DNA of 64,000 nt from Roseiflexus sp034432635 (GTDB lineage: Bacteria > Chloroflexota > Chloroflexia > Chloroflexales > Roseiflexaceae), in NCBI GenBank assembly GCA_034432635.1, contig DAOUBK010000094.1, forward strand, positions 1 through 64,000, given 5' to 3'. The translations under genes and the position numbers were made by a program. Each line of letters starts with the position of its first letter. The first letter of the stretch is position 1. This document shows positions 25,558-34,379 of the stretch, piece by piece. Under the pieces are notes generated by a model. It did not search any database. It saw nothing but the letters and a program-made list of their open reading frames with translations, and was not told the DNA's origin.

Positions 25558-28494
25558 ATGAACTACGCCGATCTGGCTGCCGAATTACGCGAATGCGTCA
25601 AGGGTGATGTGTATACCGATGCGATCTCGCGCGCCATCTATGCGACCGATGCCAGTATCTATCAGATCGAGCCGCTGGGGGTGGTGTTACCCAGGGACGA
25701 AGAGGATGTGGCGGCGGTCGTGCGCCTGGCGCACCTCCGTCGCCTCCCGATTCTGCCGCGCGGCGGCGGCACGAGCCTGGCAGGGCAGGCGGTTGGGCGC
25801 GCCATCCATCTCGACTTCACTCGCTATATGAACCGCCTGCTGGAGGTCAACGTCGCCGAACGGTGGGCATGGGTCGAGCCGGGGATCATCCTCGATCAGT
25901 TGAATGCAGAAGTGGCGCCGCATGGTTTGATGTTCGCTCCCGATGTTTCGCCGTCAAACCGCGCAACCATCGGCGGAATGATTGCCAACAACTCGTCCGG
26001 CATGTATTCACTCGTCTACGGCAAAACGATCGACCATGTGCTGGAACTCAAGGTTGTACTGTCCGATGGCAGTATCACTACCTTCCGACCGCTCGATGAG
26101 GCGGAATTGCGTATCAGGCTGAGCAATCCTGAACTCGAAGGACGCATCTACCGTGCTGTTGCGCGTCTAGCGCGCGACCACGCCGACGAGATCGCACGGC
26201 GCTACCCCAGGGTGCTGCGTCGCGTCGGCGGCTACAATCTCGATGCGTTCGTTCCGGTCGTTGAAGACGGGCAGACCCGCTATGGCATCATGTTCGGTGC
26301 GCGTTTCCCCGACCGACGTTTCAATATGGCAAACATGATCGTCGGCTCGGAGGGCACGCTGGCAATCGTGCTGGCGGCGCGGCTGCGCCTCGTTCCCCGT
26401 CCCAGGCATACCGCCATTGCGATTCTGGAGTTTGCCACGCTCGACGCTGCGCTCGACGCAGTGGTTCCCTGCCTGGAATGCGAACCTGCTGCCGTCGAGT
26501 TGATAGACGACATTCTGCTTGACCTGACGCGCAAATCACACGAATACGCACAGTATCTGGCGATGTTCGTGCAGGGCACGCCCGGCACGCTGTTGCAGGT
26601 GGAGTTCTTCGGCGAGACTGGCGATGAGGTGCGCGCACACCTTGACCGCCTGGAACAGCGCCTGCGGGGGCATTACCAGGCAATGACCCCTGTGACCACT
26701 ACCGAGCGTAAACGCGCAGTACTGGCGGTGCGCAAGGCAGGGCTGCCGCTCCTCCAGTCGCTCTCACCCGACCTGAAACCCGAAACGTTTGTCGAAGACT
26801 CTGCCGTTCTACCCGAACGATTGAACATCTACCTGCGCCGGTTCCGCGACATCTGCCACGCGCACGGAGTGCGGGTCGCCTTTTACGGGCACGCCAGCGT
26901 CGGAGTGATTCACGCCCGTCCCCTTCTCAATCTGAAGGATGCCGGGGATGTGCGCAAGATGCGCGCGATTGCAGAACAGATTAAGGACCTGGTGATCGAA
27001 TTCGGTGGGGCGCTCTCCGGCGAGCATGGCGATGGTATGCTGCGGGCGGAGTTCAACCGCGAGTTATTCGGCGATACACTCTACGAAGCCTTTCGCGAGA
27101 TCAAGCACACGTTCGACCCCTACGACATCCTCAACCCTGGCAAGATCGTCGAAGCGCCGCCGATGGATGCCAACCTGCGGTACGGTGCAGCGTATCGTCC
27201 GATTCAGTTACACACCCATTTTCGCTTTAGCGACACCGGCGGCATCGTCGGGGCAGTCGAGTTGTGCAACGGCAACGGTCTGTGCCGCAAAGTGGCGGGT
27301 GGCACGATGTGCCCCAGTTATATGGTGACACGCGATGAAGAACACTCGACCCGTGGGCGCGCCAACGCGCTGCGGATGGTCTTTTCCGGCGCACTTCCGC
27401 TCGATGCGCTCGCCGGTGAACGTATGAAAGAAGTGATGGACCTGTGTCTGGAGTGCAAAGGATGCACCGGTGAATGTCCATCACGGGTCAATATGACTCG
27501 CCTGAAGTCCGAATGGTTGTCGATCTACTACGACCGCCATGGCATCCCGCTGCGATCACGGCTGTTCGGTAACATTCGCACCATCAATGAACTCGGCAGT
27601 CGGATCGCGCCGCTGGCAAACCGCGCGCTAGCACTGCCATTCGTCCCCTGGCTTACTGAACGGTTGATCGGTGTCAGTCGCCATCGTCGTCTGCCACCAT
27701 TTGCCGATCAGCCGTTCCATCGCTGGTTCGAGCACCGTCCGGCGCCGGTCGGCACAGATCGTCCTTCGGTCGTACTCTTCCCCGACACATTTGCCGACTA
27801 CAATGAACCACATATTGCACGGGCGGCGGTGCGCGTGCTGGAACGAGCAGGGTATCGTGTTCTCCTGCCGACCCGGCGCATCTGTTGTGGGCGTCCGCAG
27901 ATCTCGAAGGGACTGTTGAAGGAGGCCAGGGCGCTGGCGCAGCGTCAGATCGACGCACTGGGACCGTATGCCGCCGCCAGTATTCCGATCATCGGGCTCG
28001 AACCGAGCTGCATCCTGACCTTCCGCGACGAGTATCCCGACCTGCTGGACGATCCCCGTGCTGCAACACTGGCACAGATGTCGTTCCTGTTCGACGAATT
28101 CCTGGCGCGCGAAGTTCGCGCCGGTCGCGCGATACTGCGTTTCAAGCAACCGGATCAGGCGCCGCGTCGGTATATGTTCCACGGGCATTGCCACCAAAAG
28201 GCATTGATCGGCAGTCAGCACGCGCTGGCGCTCCTCCGTATGATCCCCGGTGCAGAGGTGCGTGAAGTAGATAGCGGTTGCTGCGGCATGGCCGGCTCAT
28301 TCGGCTACGAAGTAGAACATTATGCCATCTCACAGAAGATCGGCGAGCGCGCGCTCTTCCCGGCTATCCGCGCCCTTCCCGCCGATGCGACCGTGGTAGC
28401 GATGGGAACCAGTTGCCGCCAGCAGATCGCCGATGGCGCCGGGAGACGCGCGGAGCACCTCGCCACGGTGCTGGCTGAGGTTCTCGCTGAGTAG
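25558..28494 (+). CDS. Fused FAD-linked oxidase and Fe-S oxidoreductase (D-2-hydroxyacid dehydrogenase type)
   Basis: A 978-residue fusion. Residues 1-550 are a VAO-type FAD enzyme: PRGGGTSLAGQAVG and PSNRATIGGMIANNSSG bind FAD, and GSEGTLAIVLAARL follows. Residues 560-650 hold two 4Fe-4S clusters (CNGNGLC...MCPSY; CLECKGCTGECPS). The end carries CCG-type cysteine motifs (RRICCGRPQIS, GHCHQKAL, SGCCGMAGSFG). This GlcD-GlpC-like layout is typical of membrane-associated D-lactate or glycolate-type dehydrogenases that pass electrons to quinone. A role in 2-hydroxyacid oxidation is likely; the exact substrate is open. Confidence 0.87.
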   Translation: MNYADLAAELRECVKGDVYTDAISRAIYATDASIYQIEPLGVVLPRDEEDVAAVVRLAHLRRLPILPRGGGTSLAGQAVGRAIHLDFTRYMNRLLEVNVAERWAWVEPGIILDQLNAEVAPHGLMFAPDVSPSNRATIGGMIANNSSGMYSLVYGKTIDHVLELKVVLSDGSITTFRPLDEAELRIRLSNPELEGRIYRAVARLARDHADEIARRYPRVLRRVGGYNLDAFVPVVEDGQTRYGIMFGARFPDRRFNMANMIVGSEGTLAIVLAARLRLVPRPRHTAIAILEFATLDAALDAVVPCLECEPAAVELIDDILLDLTRKSHEYAQYLAMFVQGTPGTLLQVEFFGETGDEVRAHLDRLEQRLRGHYQAMTPVTTTERKRAVLAVRKAGLPLLQSLSPDLKPETFVEDSAVLPERLNIYLRRFRDICHAHGVRVAFYGHASVGVIHARPLLNLKDAGDVRKMRAIAEQIKDLVIEFGGALSGEHGDGMLRAEFNRELFGDTLYEAFREIKHTFDPYDILNPGKIVEAPPMDANLRYGAAYRPIQLHTHFRFSDTGGIVGAVELCNGNGLCRKVAGGTMCPSYMVTRDEEHSTRGRANALRMVFSGALPLDALAGERMKEVMDLCLECKGCTGECPSRVNMTRLKSEWLSIYYDRHGIPLRSRLFGNIRTINELGSRIAPLANRALALPFVPWLTERLIGVSRHRRLPPFADQPFHRWFEHRPAPVGTDRPSVVLFPDTFADYNEPHIARAAVRVLERAGYRVLLPTRRICCGRPQISKGLLKEARALAQRQIDALGPYAAASIPIIGLEPSCILTFRDEYPDLLDDPRAATLAQMSFLFDEFLAREVRAGRAILRFKQPDQAPRRYMFHGHCHQKALIGSQHALALLRMIPGAEVREVDSGCCGMAGSFGYEVEHYAISQKIGERALFPAIRALPADATVVAMGTSCRQQIADGAGRRAEHLATVLAEVLAE

Positions 28495-28528
28495 CGAGAC
28501 CACAACTCAGCAGGGGATGTTTTCACTC

Positions 28529-28557
28529 TTGATATGTATTGCCCGGTGTGCTATGAT
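28529..28557 (+). promoter_or_regulatory. Promoter candidate of the KimA-like gene
   Basis: TTGATA (28529-28534), a 17-bp spacer and TATGAT (28552-28557) precede the permease by about 110 bp. The leader between them is GC-rich and I could not fold it into the known c-di-AMP (ydaO) riboswitch. Confidence 0.5.
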
Positions 28558-28670
28558 ACTGGCGTTATAATTAGAGCGAGGAAGCAGTCTTCGGCGTCTC
28601 TGACGCCTGCATCTATAATCAAATCATCTGGCAAGTAAACAGCGCGGTCGGCGCGCGGTGATCGGCGACG

Positions 28671-30605
28671 ATGATCCCGCAGCGCAGACCGTTTCTATTT
28701 GACAACCCTTTTCGGAAACCAACCCCAGCGCACTCGGTAGCGAAAGGTAACAAGCAGCATATGATTGCCGAACTCAAACGCCTGGTCGTTGGTCAGCCGC
28801 TCGCCAACGAACAGTTAGTCCACGAACGATTGCCCAAGCGCCTGGCGCTTGCAGTTTTCTCTTCCGATGCGCTTTCATCGACGGCATACGCCACCGAAGC
28901 CATCCTGATCGTGCTTTCGGCGGCCGGCGCAGCCGCACTCGGATTTGCCACACCGATTGCGCTCGGCATCGCCATACTGCTGATGACGGTCGCATTTTCC
29001 TACGTGCAGACGACCAAAGCCTACCCGCAGGGCGGTGGTACCTACATCGTTGCGCGCGAAAACCTGGGAACCATCCCGTCGCTCACCGCAGCCTCAGCCC
29101 TCTTGATTGACTATATTCTCACCGTTGCGGTCAGTATGTCGGCAGGCGTAGCGGCGATTACATCTGCATGGCCCATGCTTGAACCATACCGTGTCGAACT
29201 GGCAGTCGGACTGATCGGACTGGTCAGCCTGGCAAACCTGCGCGGTGTGAAGGAATCGGGCGCGATGTTCGCGATTCCAACCTACACCTTCGTCGCCAGC
29301 ATGTTCCTTCTGATCGGCACAGGTCTGTTCAACATTGTCACCGGGCACGTCACTCCCGCGCCGCCGCCACACACGCCACACCTTGCCGACAGCGCCGGTA
29401 CGCTTTCACTGTTTCTAATTCTGCGCGCATTTGCAGCCGGATGCACGGCACTAACCGGTATCGAAGCCATTACCGATGGCATTCCTGCCTTCAAAAAACC
29501 AGAAGCGCGCAACGCTGCGATCACGCTTGCAATCATGGCGGCGCTGCTGATCACCATGTTCCTTGGAATCACCGTGCTGGCGAATGCATACCACATCATT
29601 CCCGACGGCAGCAGCGAGCCAGAAACGGCGAACTCGCAACTGGCGCGCGCAATCTTCGGCGCCGACTCACCGCTCTACTTTCTACTCCAGATCGCAACGA
29701 TGGCGATCCTGGTGCTGGCTTCGAACACTGCATTCGCCGACTTCCCGCGACTGGCATACTTCCTGGCCCGTGATCGCTACTTCCCGCGCCAGTTCACCCA
29801 GCGGGGCGACCGGCTGGTCTTTTCCAACGGCATTGTCGCACTTGGACTGATTGCATCGATCCTGGTGGTCGCGTTCGATGCACGCGAACAGGCGCTCCTG
29901 CCGCTCTACGCCGTCGGCGTGTTTATTTCCTTCACCATCTCACAAACAGGCATGGTGCGCTGCTGGTGGCAGCGCAGGACGCTAGGCTGGCGCCGCAGCG
30001 CGCTGATCAACGGCTTTGGCGCCGTGATGACCGGTATCGTGATGCTGGTGCTGGCTCTGACGAAGTTCCGCGAAGGCGCCTGGGCAGTGCTGCTGCTGAT
30101 CCCGCTGATGGTGACGGTGCTGCTGAACATCCACCGCCACTACCAGGCGGTTGCCAAGCAACTCTCACTGGCGGACGCGCCCCGTCCGTCGCCGGTACGC
30201 CGTCACACCGCACTGGTACTCATCAGCGGCGTCCATCGCGGTATGCTTCCGGCACTCCAGTATGCCTTGTCGATCGCGCCCGACAATGTAACCGCAGTGT
30301 ACGTCGATCTCGATGCTGAACACACCGAAAAGATCAGGCGCAAGTGGAACGAGTGGGGATGCGGCATTCCACTGGTCATTCTGCCATCGCCGTATCGCTC
30401 GCTGATGCAACCGCTGCTCCAGTACATCGACGAGGTGGAAGCGCGTTACGACGACGATGTGCTGACGATCATTCTGCCGGAGTTCGTACCATCGAAACGG
30501 TGGCAGTACATCCTGCACAATCAAACCGGGCTGCAACTCAAAGCCGCGCTCTTCTTCAGTCGCGGCAAGGTCGTGACCAGTGTGCCATACCATCTGGAGC
30601 ACTGA
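28671..30605 (+). CDS. KimA-like potassium/APC-superfamily transporter
   Basis: A 644-residue permease. The cytoplasmic N-terminus LKRLVVGQPLANEQLVHERL followed by ALAVFSSDALSSTAYATEAI closely follows the KimA (YdaO) signature. About twelve hydrophobic helices follow. The last 150 residues form a soluble USP-like domain (TALVLISGVHRGMLPALQYA ... DDDVLTIILPEF), as in KimA. KimA is a high-affinity proton-coupled K+ importer; other APC members carry amino acids, so the substrate remains an inference. ATG 28671 gives a 30-residue leader; ATG 28761 would match family starts better and is an alternative. Confidence 0.75.
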   Translation: MIPQRRPFLFDNPFRKPTPAHSVAKGNKQHMIAELKRLVVGQPLANEQLVHERLPKRLALAVFSSDALSSTAYATEAILIVLSAAGAAALGFATPIALGIAILLMTVAFSYVQTTKAYPQGGGTYIVARENLGTIPSLTAASALLIDYILTVAVSMSAGVAAITSAWPMLEPYRVELAVGLIGLVSLANLRGVKESGAMFAIPTYTFVASMFLLIGTGLFNIVTGHVTPAPPPHTPHLADSAGTLSLFLILRAFAAGCTALTGIEAITDGIPAFKKPEARNAAITLAIMAALLITMFLGITVLANAYHIIPDGSSEPETANSQLARAIFGADSPLYFLLQIATMAILVLASNTAFADFPRLAYFLARDRYFPRQFTQRGDRLVFSNGIVALGLIASILVVAFDAREQALLPLYAVGVFISFTISQTGMVRCWWQRRTLGWRRSALINGFGAVMTGIVMLVLALTKFREGAWAVLLLIPLMVTVLLNIHRHYQAVAKQLSLADAPRPSPVRRHTALVLISGVHRGMLPALQYALSIAPDNVTAVYVDLDAEHTEKIRRKWNEWGCGIPLVILPSPYRSLMQPLLQYIDEVEARYDDDVLTIILPEFVPSKRWQYILHNQTGLQLKAALFFSRGKVVTSVPYHLEH

Positions 30606-30962
30606 CCCTGCCCGGCAGCGACAACGAATGACAGTGGCTGTGCCCGATGCCGGAGTGAGACCCGATATATTCTGGTGTCTGGAATGAGACCCGCAACCGA
30701 CACGATGGTGCGCTGCCTGCATCCACACCGGAGGCGGGTGTCTCTTCGTCACCCTTCCCCTAGAGCAGGCGCGCGGAGCGACCGAAAGGGTGCGCTGCAA
30801 TTCATTTCGGCACGGGTTGCAGGCAAAATGTCTGGCACGGGGAAAGTCGGCCGCAATTCATTTCGGCATGAGTCTGTCCATGCAATCGGCGACCGGAGCC
30901 AAAATTGCGCGTTCCTGCCAGTATATTCAGGTGACAGACAGTAGCATACCGCGTCCAATCAA
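30606..30962. other. Intergenic region with short direct repeats
   Basis: There is no gene here. It contains a perfect 16-bp direct repeat, GCAATTCATTTCGGCA, at 30797-30812 and 30853-30868, and two copies of GA(G/A)TGAGACCCG at about 30653 and 30682. Just before the GlsB gene end is a C-rich run. These look like remnants of dispersed intergenic repeats. Confidence 0.6.
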
Positions 30963-31241
30963 TCATCGAACGGGGGCGGGTTGTGCCCCCCCCGCCCCGC
31001 CACTCATGACGTCTGAACGCACCTGGCTCATCATGACGAAGAGTGTCGCGCCGATGACTGCACCCAATGCACCCGGCAGAGTCACCGTATGATCAGCGTG
31101 GACAACGCCGCTGCCGATGATGCCACCGAGGAATGCACCAAAGACGCCGGCTGGCATCGATACAACAATACTCCCGCGTATGACGCGGTGCACCAACACT
31201 GCCACCAGCATGCCGGTGATTGTCCAGATCAGATACGCCAT
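30963..31241 (-). CDS. GlsB/YeaQ/YmgE-family small membrane protein
   Basis: A 92-residue protein with three hydrophobic segments. The Gly-rich signature SMPAGVFGAFLGGIIGSGVV is characteristic of the transglycosylase-associated family, whose members are induced by stress in other bacteria. Despite the family name no enzymatic activity has been shown. It starts five bases after the stop of the SPFH gene and so is probably co-transcribed with it. Confidence 0.85.
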   Translation of the reverse strand: MAYLIWTITGMLVAVLVHRVIRGSIVVSMPAGVFGAFLGGIIGSGVVHADHTVTLPGALGAVIGATLFVMMSQVRSDVMSGGAGGAQPAPVR

Positions 31242-31246
31242 TGCAA

Positions 31247-32320
31247 TTACGGCGTCGTCGGCGCTGCTGGCTGCTCCGGCGACGCCGGCTGGGATGGCGA
31301 CGGCTGCGTCGACGTACGCTGCCCCGACGACGGGTTGGGCACAATCGTTGTGCCGGTAGCCATCTGATTCAGCAACAGAGTAATGTTGGTATTCGGATCG
31401 ATGAACCAGATATTGCCGCTCTTCAACATTTCGACCATCAATTCGCGAACGCGCAGTTCGAACAGTTCCGGATTCTCGCGCCAGTAGCGCCCCTGGATCG
31501 CGCGCACCTGCGCCTCACGGTTCGCCGCCTCGAGCGCAGCCGCCGTCTGACCTTTCTCGCGGGTCAGCGCCACCCGCGCTTCCTGCTCCGCCTGGAACAG
31601 ATTATTCGCCTGTTCCGCCTCAATCTGCTGGCGACGACGCTCCTCGGTTTCGATCTTTACTTCCAGATTCGCCTTCTCCGAAAGCAGACGGGCATACTCG
31701 TCGCTCACCTTGATATCGAGCACCTTAACCGCCTCGATCACAACGAACAGTTGATCGGCAGGACTCTCCTGCCCCGGACCCGGCGGCGTCGTCAGATTGG
31801 CGCGGATGCGCTGAGCAAAACCGCCGCGATCAGAGAGCGCCTGGTCGAGTGAAAACTGGGTGCTGGCGCTCTTAAGGGCATCGGCAATAAACCCGTTAAG
31901 CTGCGACTGCAGCAATTCGTCGCTTGTGCCGATCCGCGCATACATCTGTCGCAGCAACGCCGGATCGGTCTTGCGGCTGTAATCGACCTGGATGTCGATA
32001 TCGTACAACTGCTTGTCGCTGCTGGCGACATTCTGGCTCAGCGTCAGCGTTTGACGACGGACGTTGACAATTTCGACACGGGTAAAGGGAGCGAAAGGTC
32101 GGAAAAAGATTCCTGGTTCCTGGATACCCTCGACCGCACCGCTGGTCACGATAATCCCACGCTGCCCTTCGTCGACCTGGACAAAGCGCGCTGTTGCTGA
32201 GCCCAATCCGAATCCGGCGATGATCAGCAGCACAAACACGATAGCAACAGTTCGTCCTGCGATATTCACTCCTCTTCCTCCTTGTGACGATGGCTGGCTC
32301 TGACGCTTTCGATCAGACAT
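31247..32320 (-). CDS. SPFH/prohibitin-family membrane protein
   Basis: A 357-residue protein. Start ATG 32320 has GGAGCG upstream; the longer frame adds 60 residues with no site. A transmembrane helix (TVAIVFVLLIIAGFGLG) is followed by the band-7 domain (VQVDEGQRGIIVTSGAVEGI ... NVRRQTLTLSQ). Then comes a coiled coil rich in Glu/Ala/Gln (EKANLEVKIETEERRRQQIE), and a disordered Ser/Pro/Gln tail. Such proteins form ring oligomers that organise membrane domains or restrain FtsH-type proteases. GlsB partner downstream. Confidence 0.88.
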   Translation of the reverse strand: MSDRKRQSQPSSQGGRGVNIAGRTVAIVFVLLIIAGFGLGSATARFVQVDEGQRGIIVTSGAVEGIQEPGIFFRPFAPFTRVEIVNVRRQTLTLSQNVASSDKQLYDIDIQVDYSRKTDPALLRQMYARIGTSDELLQSQLNGFIADALKSASTQFSLDQALSDRGGFAQRIRANLTTPPGPGQESPADQLFVVIEAVKVLDIKVSDEYARLLSEKANLEVKIETEERRRQQIEAEQANNLFQAEQEARVALTREKGQTAAALEAANREAQVRAIQGRYWRENPELFELRVRELMVEMLKSGNIWFIDPNTNITLLLNQMATGTTIVPNPSSGQRTSTQPSPSQPASPEQPAAPTTP

Positions 32321-32363
32321 ATCAACGCTCCGGCACGATGCGCCTTGCATATACCTTCGTCCC

Positions 32364-32392
32364 ATTATACGAAGAGATCCGCAGATTGTCAC
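32364..32392 (-). promoter_or_regulatory. Promoter of the SPFH-GlsB operon
   Basis: On the minus strand GTGACA (32387-32392), a 17-bp spacer and a perfect TATAAT (32364-32369) lie 44 bp before the SPFH start. Confidence 0.65.
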
Positions 32393-32571
32393 TACGCGCG
32401 TGAGAGTCTGCCGCACACGACACCCGACGCCCCGGCAGGCGAAGCGATAGAGATACAGGCGCACCGGCACGCGTACACCGATGATCGCTCCCGCACACAC
32501 AACCCTTGCGAGACGAGGAGATGTCCCTCGACCTGTGGTGGGGAATACCCGTCAAAGAGAGAGTTTTTTGA

Positions 32572-32618
32572 TGTCATAATATCTTTATATTGACATACCA
32601 GACAATTTCTGATATTTT
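32572..32618 (+). promoter_or_regulatory. dab promoter with putative carbon-uptake operator
   Basis: TTGACA (32590-32595), a 17-bp spacer and TATTTT (32613-32618) form the promoter. ATCTTTATATTGAC (32581-32594) is the first of three related sites (consensus GTCnATATATnGAC) and covers the -35 from its tenth base. A wider palindrome is bounded by TGTCA (32572-32576) and TGACA (32591-32595). The remainder of 32321-32757 holds no gene; a 140-base leader precedes the dabB ATG. Confidence 0.7.
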
Positions 32619-32757
32619 CGTTTCCAGGTTATCGAGCGCAACGTATCTTTCGCAGAGCACACCACGGGAATCACACCCGGCGACTTCCGTCAGGGAGCGC
32701 TGCTTCGTTTCAGACTATCGACGACAGACGAAGAACAAGAGGGAGGGACTACTGCCT

Positions 32758-34344
32758 ATGGACGGTACTGCAATCGGCAATCTGGCGCTTCTCGGGTATC
32801 TTGCGCCGCTGTCTCTGATCATGCTGGCACTCGTGGCTTCGCTCAACCTGGTACGGTCGGTTGATCTGACATTTCAGATTGGACGGGCGATTAGCGCAGG
32901 TTCGTTCTTACTGTTGCTGGCACTCGGAGTCGTTGTCTTCACGTCCGGTCCGATGGTCAGCCCGCTGATCGGCGCTGGCGAAGCGGGCATTGCGCTGCGC
33001 CTGGACGCGCTGAGTGTGATGATGTCGTGGCTGGTGACATTACTGGGAACATTGCTGATCCAGTTCAGCCGCAACTACCTCGACGGCGATCCGCGCCAGA
33101 AACTCTTTTTCATTCGCCTCTACCTGACTATCGGCGCTACTCTGCTGATGGTGCTGTCCGGCAATCTCTGGCAATTGACACTGGCATGGATCGGCATGAG
33201 CCTTGCACTGCACGAATTGCTGGTGTTCTACCCGGAGCGCCCGCGCGCAATCCGTGCAGCCCGCAAGAAGTTTATCTTCGCCCGTATTGGCGATGCGTGC
33301 CTGATTTCCGCTGCGGTGTTGCTCGTGCAGACATTTGGCACTGCCGATCTGGGCATGATCCGCGCAGCGGCTGCGGCAGCGCTTGCGGATGGCAACATTC
33401 CTGCCGGCGCTGCGGTTGCTGCGGTGCTGATCGTGATCAGCGCGGCACTAAAGTCGGCTATGTTCCCATTTCATGGCTGGTTGATCGAGGTTATGGAAAC
33501 GCCAACCCCAGTCTCGGCGCTGCTGCACGCCGGTCTGCTCAATGCAGGCATCTTTCTGGTAGTTCGGTTCGGTGAACTGGTCTTTCTCTCGACCCCGGCA
33601 CTGATTCTGCTCATCGTGATCGGCGGTTTCACTGCGATCTTCGCCTCATCATCGATGATCACGCAGAGCAGCGTCAAAGTCTCGCTTGCCTATTCGAGCG
33701 CGGCGCACATGGGTTTTATGGTAATGCTGTGCGGATTTGGCGCACACACGGTTGCAATCATGCATCTCATCGCCCACTCCTGCTACAAGGCGCACGCCTT
33801 CCTGTCATCCGGCAGCATCATCGAGTATGTGCGGAATACTGGCGCCCAGAAACTGGACACACCGCCGCACCCACTCAGTTTCCTGGTGAATATGGCAGCA
33901 GCAGTAGCAGTTTTCCTGGCGGTTGCGACTGCGCTGGGCATTGATGTCACCAAACGCCCGGGTGAAACTGCGATGATCACCATATTTATGATCGCCGTCG
34001 CGTACCTGCTGGTCAAGGGCAACACCGCCAGGGCGCCCGTCACCGTGATCGGTCGCACGATGCTGATGGCTGCACTGGTGACCCTCGCCTTCTTCGTTCT
34101 CGAAGTGACTGCCGAAGCGCTGCTTGGCAGAGTGGTGGCCGTCTATCCGCCGCTCAACCTGCCGACAATGATCGTAGTTGTGTCGATGGTCATCATCTTC
34201 GGCATCGTGATGGCGTGCAGCGCCTGGTTGCCCGCACTGGTCAGGCGCCCCGCCTGGCAGGCGCTCTATGTTCACCTCAAGAATGGCTTTTATGCTAACA
34301 CTCTGATCGATCGGTTCATGGACACGCTTCGGCTGGCTCGCTAA
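32758..34344 (+). CDS. dabB: DabB: NuoL-like membrane subunit of the DAB inorganic carbon pump
   Basis: A 528-residue polytopic protein of the complex I antiporter-like (NuoL/MrpA) family. The proton-channel region contains KSAMFPFHGWLIEVMETPTPV SALLHAG-type sequence, with the conserved Lys, the HGW motif and the Glu before TPTPVSALLHAG. No other complex I genes are near. The next gene is dabA, which identifies this as DabB: it is thought to use the proton gradient to drive DabA. ATG 32758 follows a GGGAGGG site; the longer frame begins inside the promoter. Confidence 0.92.
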   Translation: MDGTAIGNLALLGYLAPLSLIMLALVASLNLVRSVDLTFQIGRAISAGSFLLLLALGVVVFTSGPMVSPLIGAGEAGIALRLDALSVMMSWLVTLLGTLLIQFSRNYLDGDPRQKLFFIRLYLTIGATLLMVLSGNLWQLTLAWIGMSLALHELLVFYPERPRAIRAARKKFIFARIGDACLISAAVLLVQTFGTADLGMIRAAAAAALADGNIPAGAAVAAVLIVISAALKSAMFPFHGWLIEVMETPTPVSALLHAGLLNAGIFLVVRFGELVFLSTPALILLIVIGGFTAIFASSSMITQSSVKVSLAYSSAAHMGFMVMLCGFGAHTVAIMHLIAHSCYKAHAFLSSGSIIEYVRNTGAQKLDTPPHPLSFLVNMAAAVAVFLAVATALGIDVTKRPGETAMITIFMIAVAYLLVKGNTARAPVTVIGRTMLMAALVTLAFFVLEVTAEALLGRVVAVYPPLNLPTMIVVVSMVIIFGIVMACSAWLPALVRRPAWQALYVHLKNGFYANTLIDRFMDTLRLAR

Positions 34345-34379
34345 TCGGTGACATTCAGTGACATTCGGAGGAAAGACCA

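Noticed and set aside
28558..28670. Possible c-di-AMP riboswitch before the KimA-like gene
   Set aside because: The leader is short and I could not find the conserved ydaO core by eye.
32758..34344. NuoL subunit of respiratory complex I
   Set aside because: The family is right but no other nuo genes occur and dabA follows directly, which identifies DabB.
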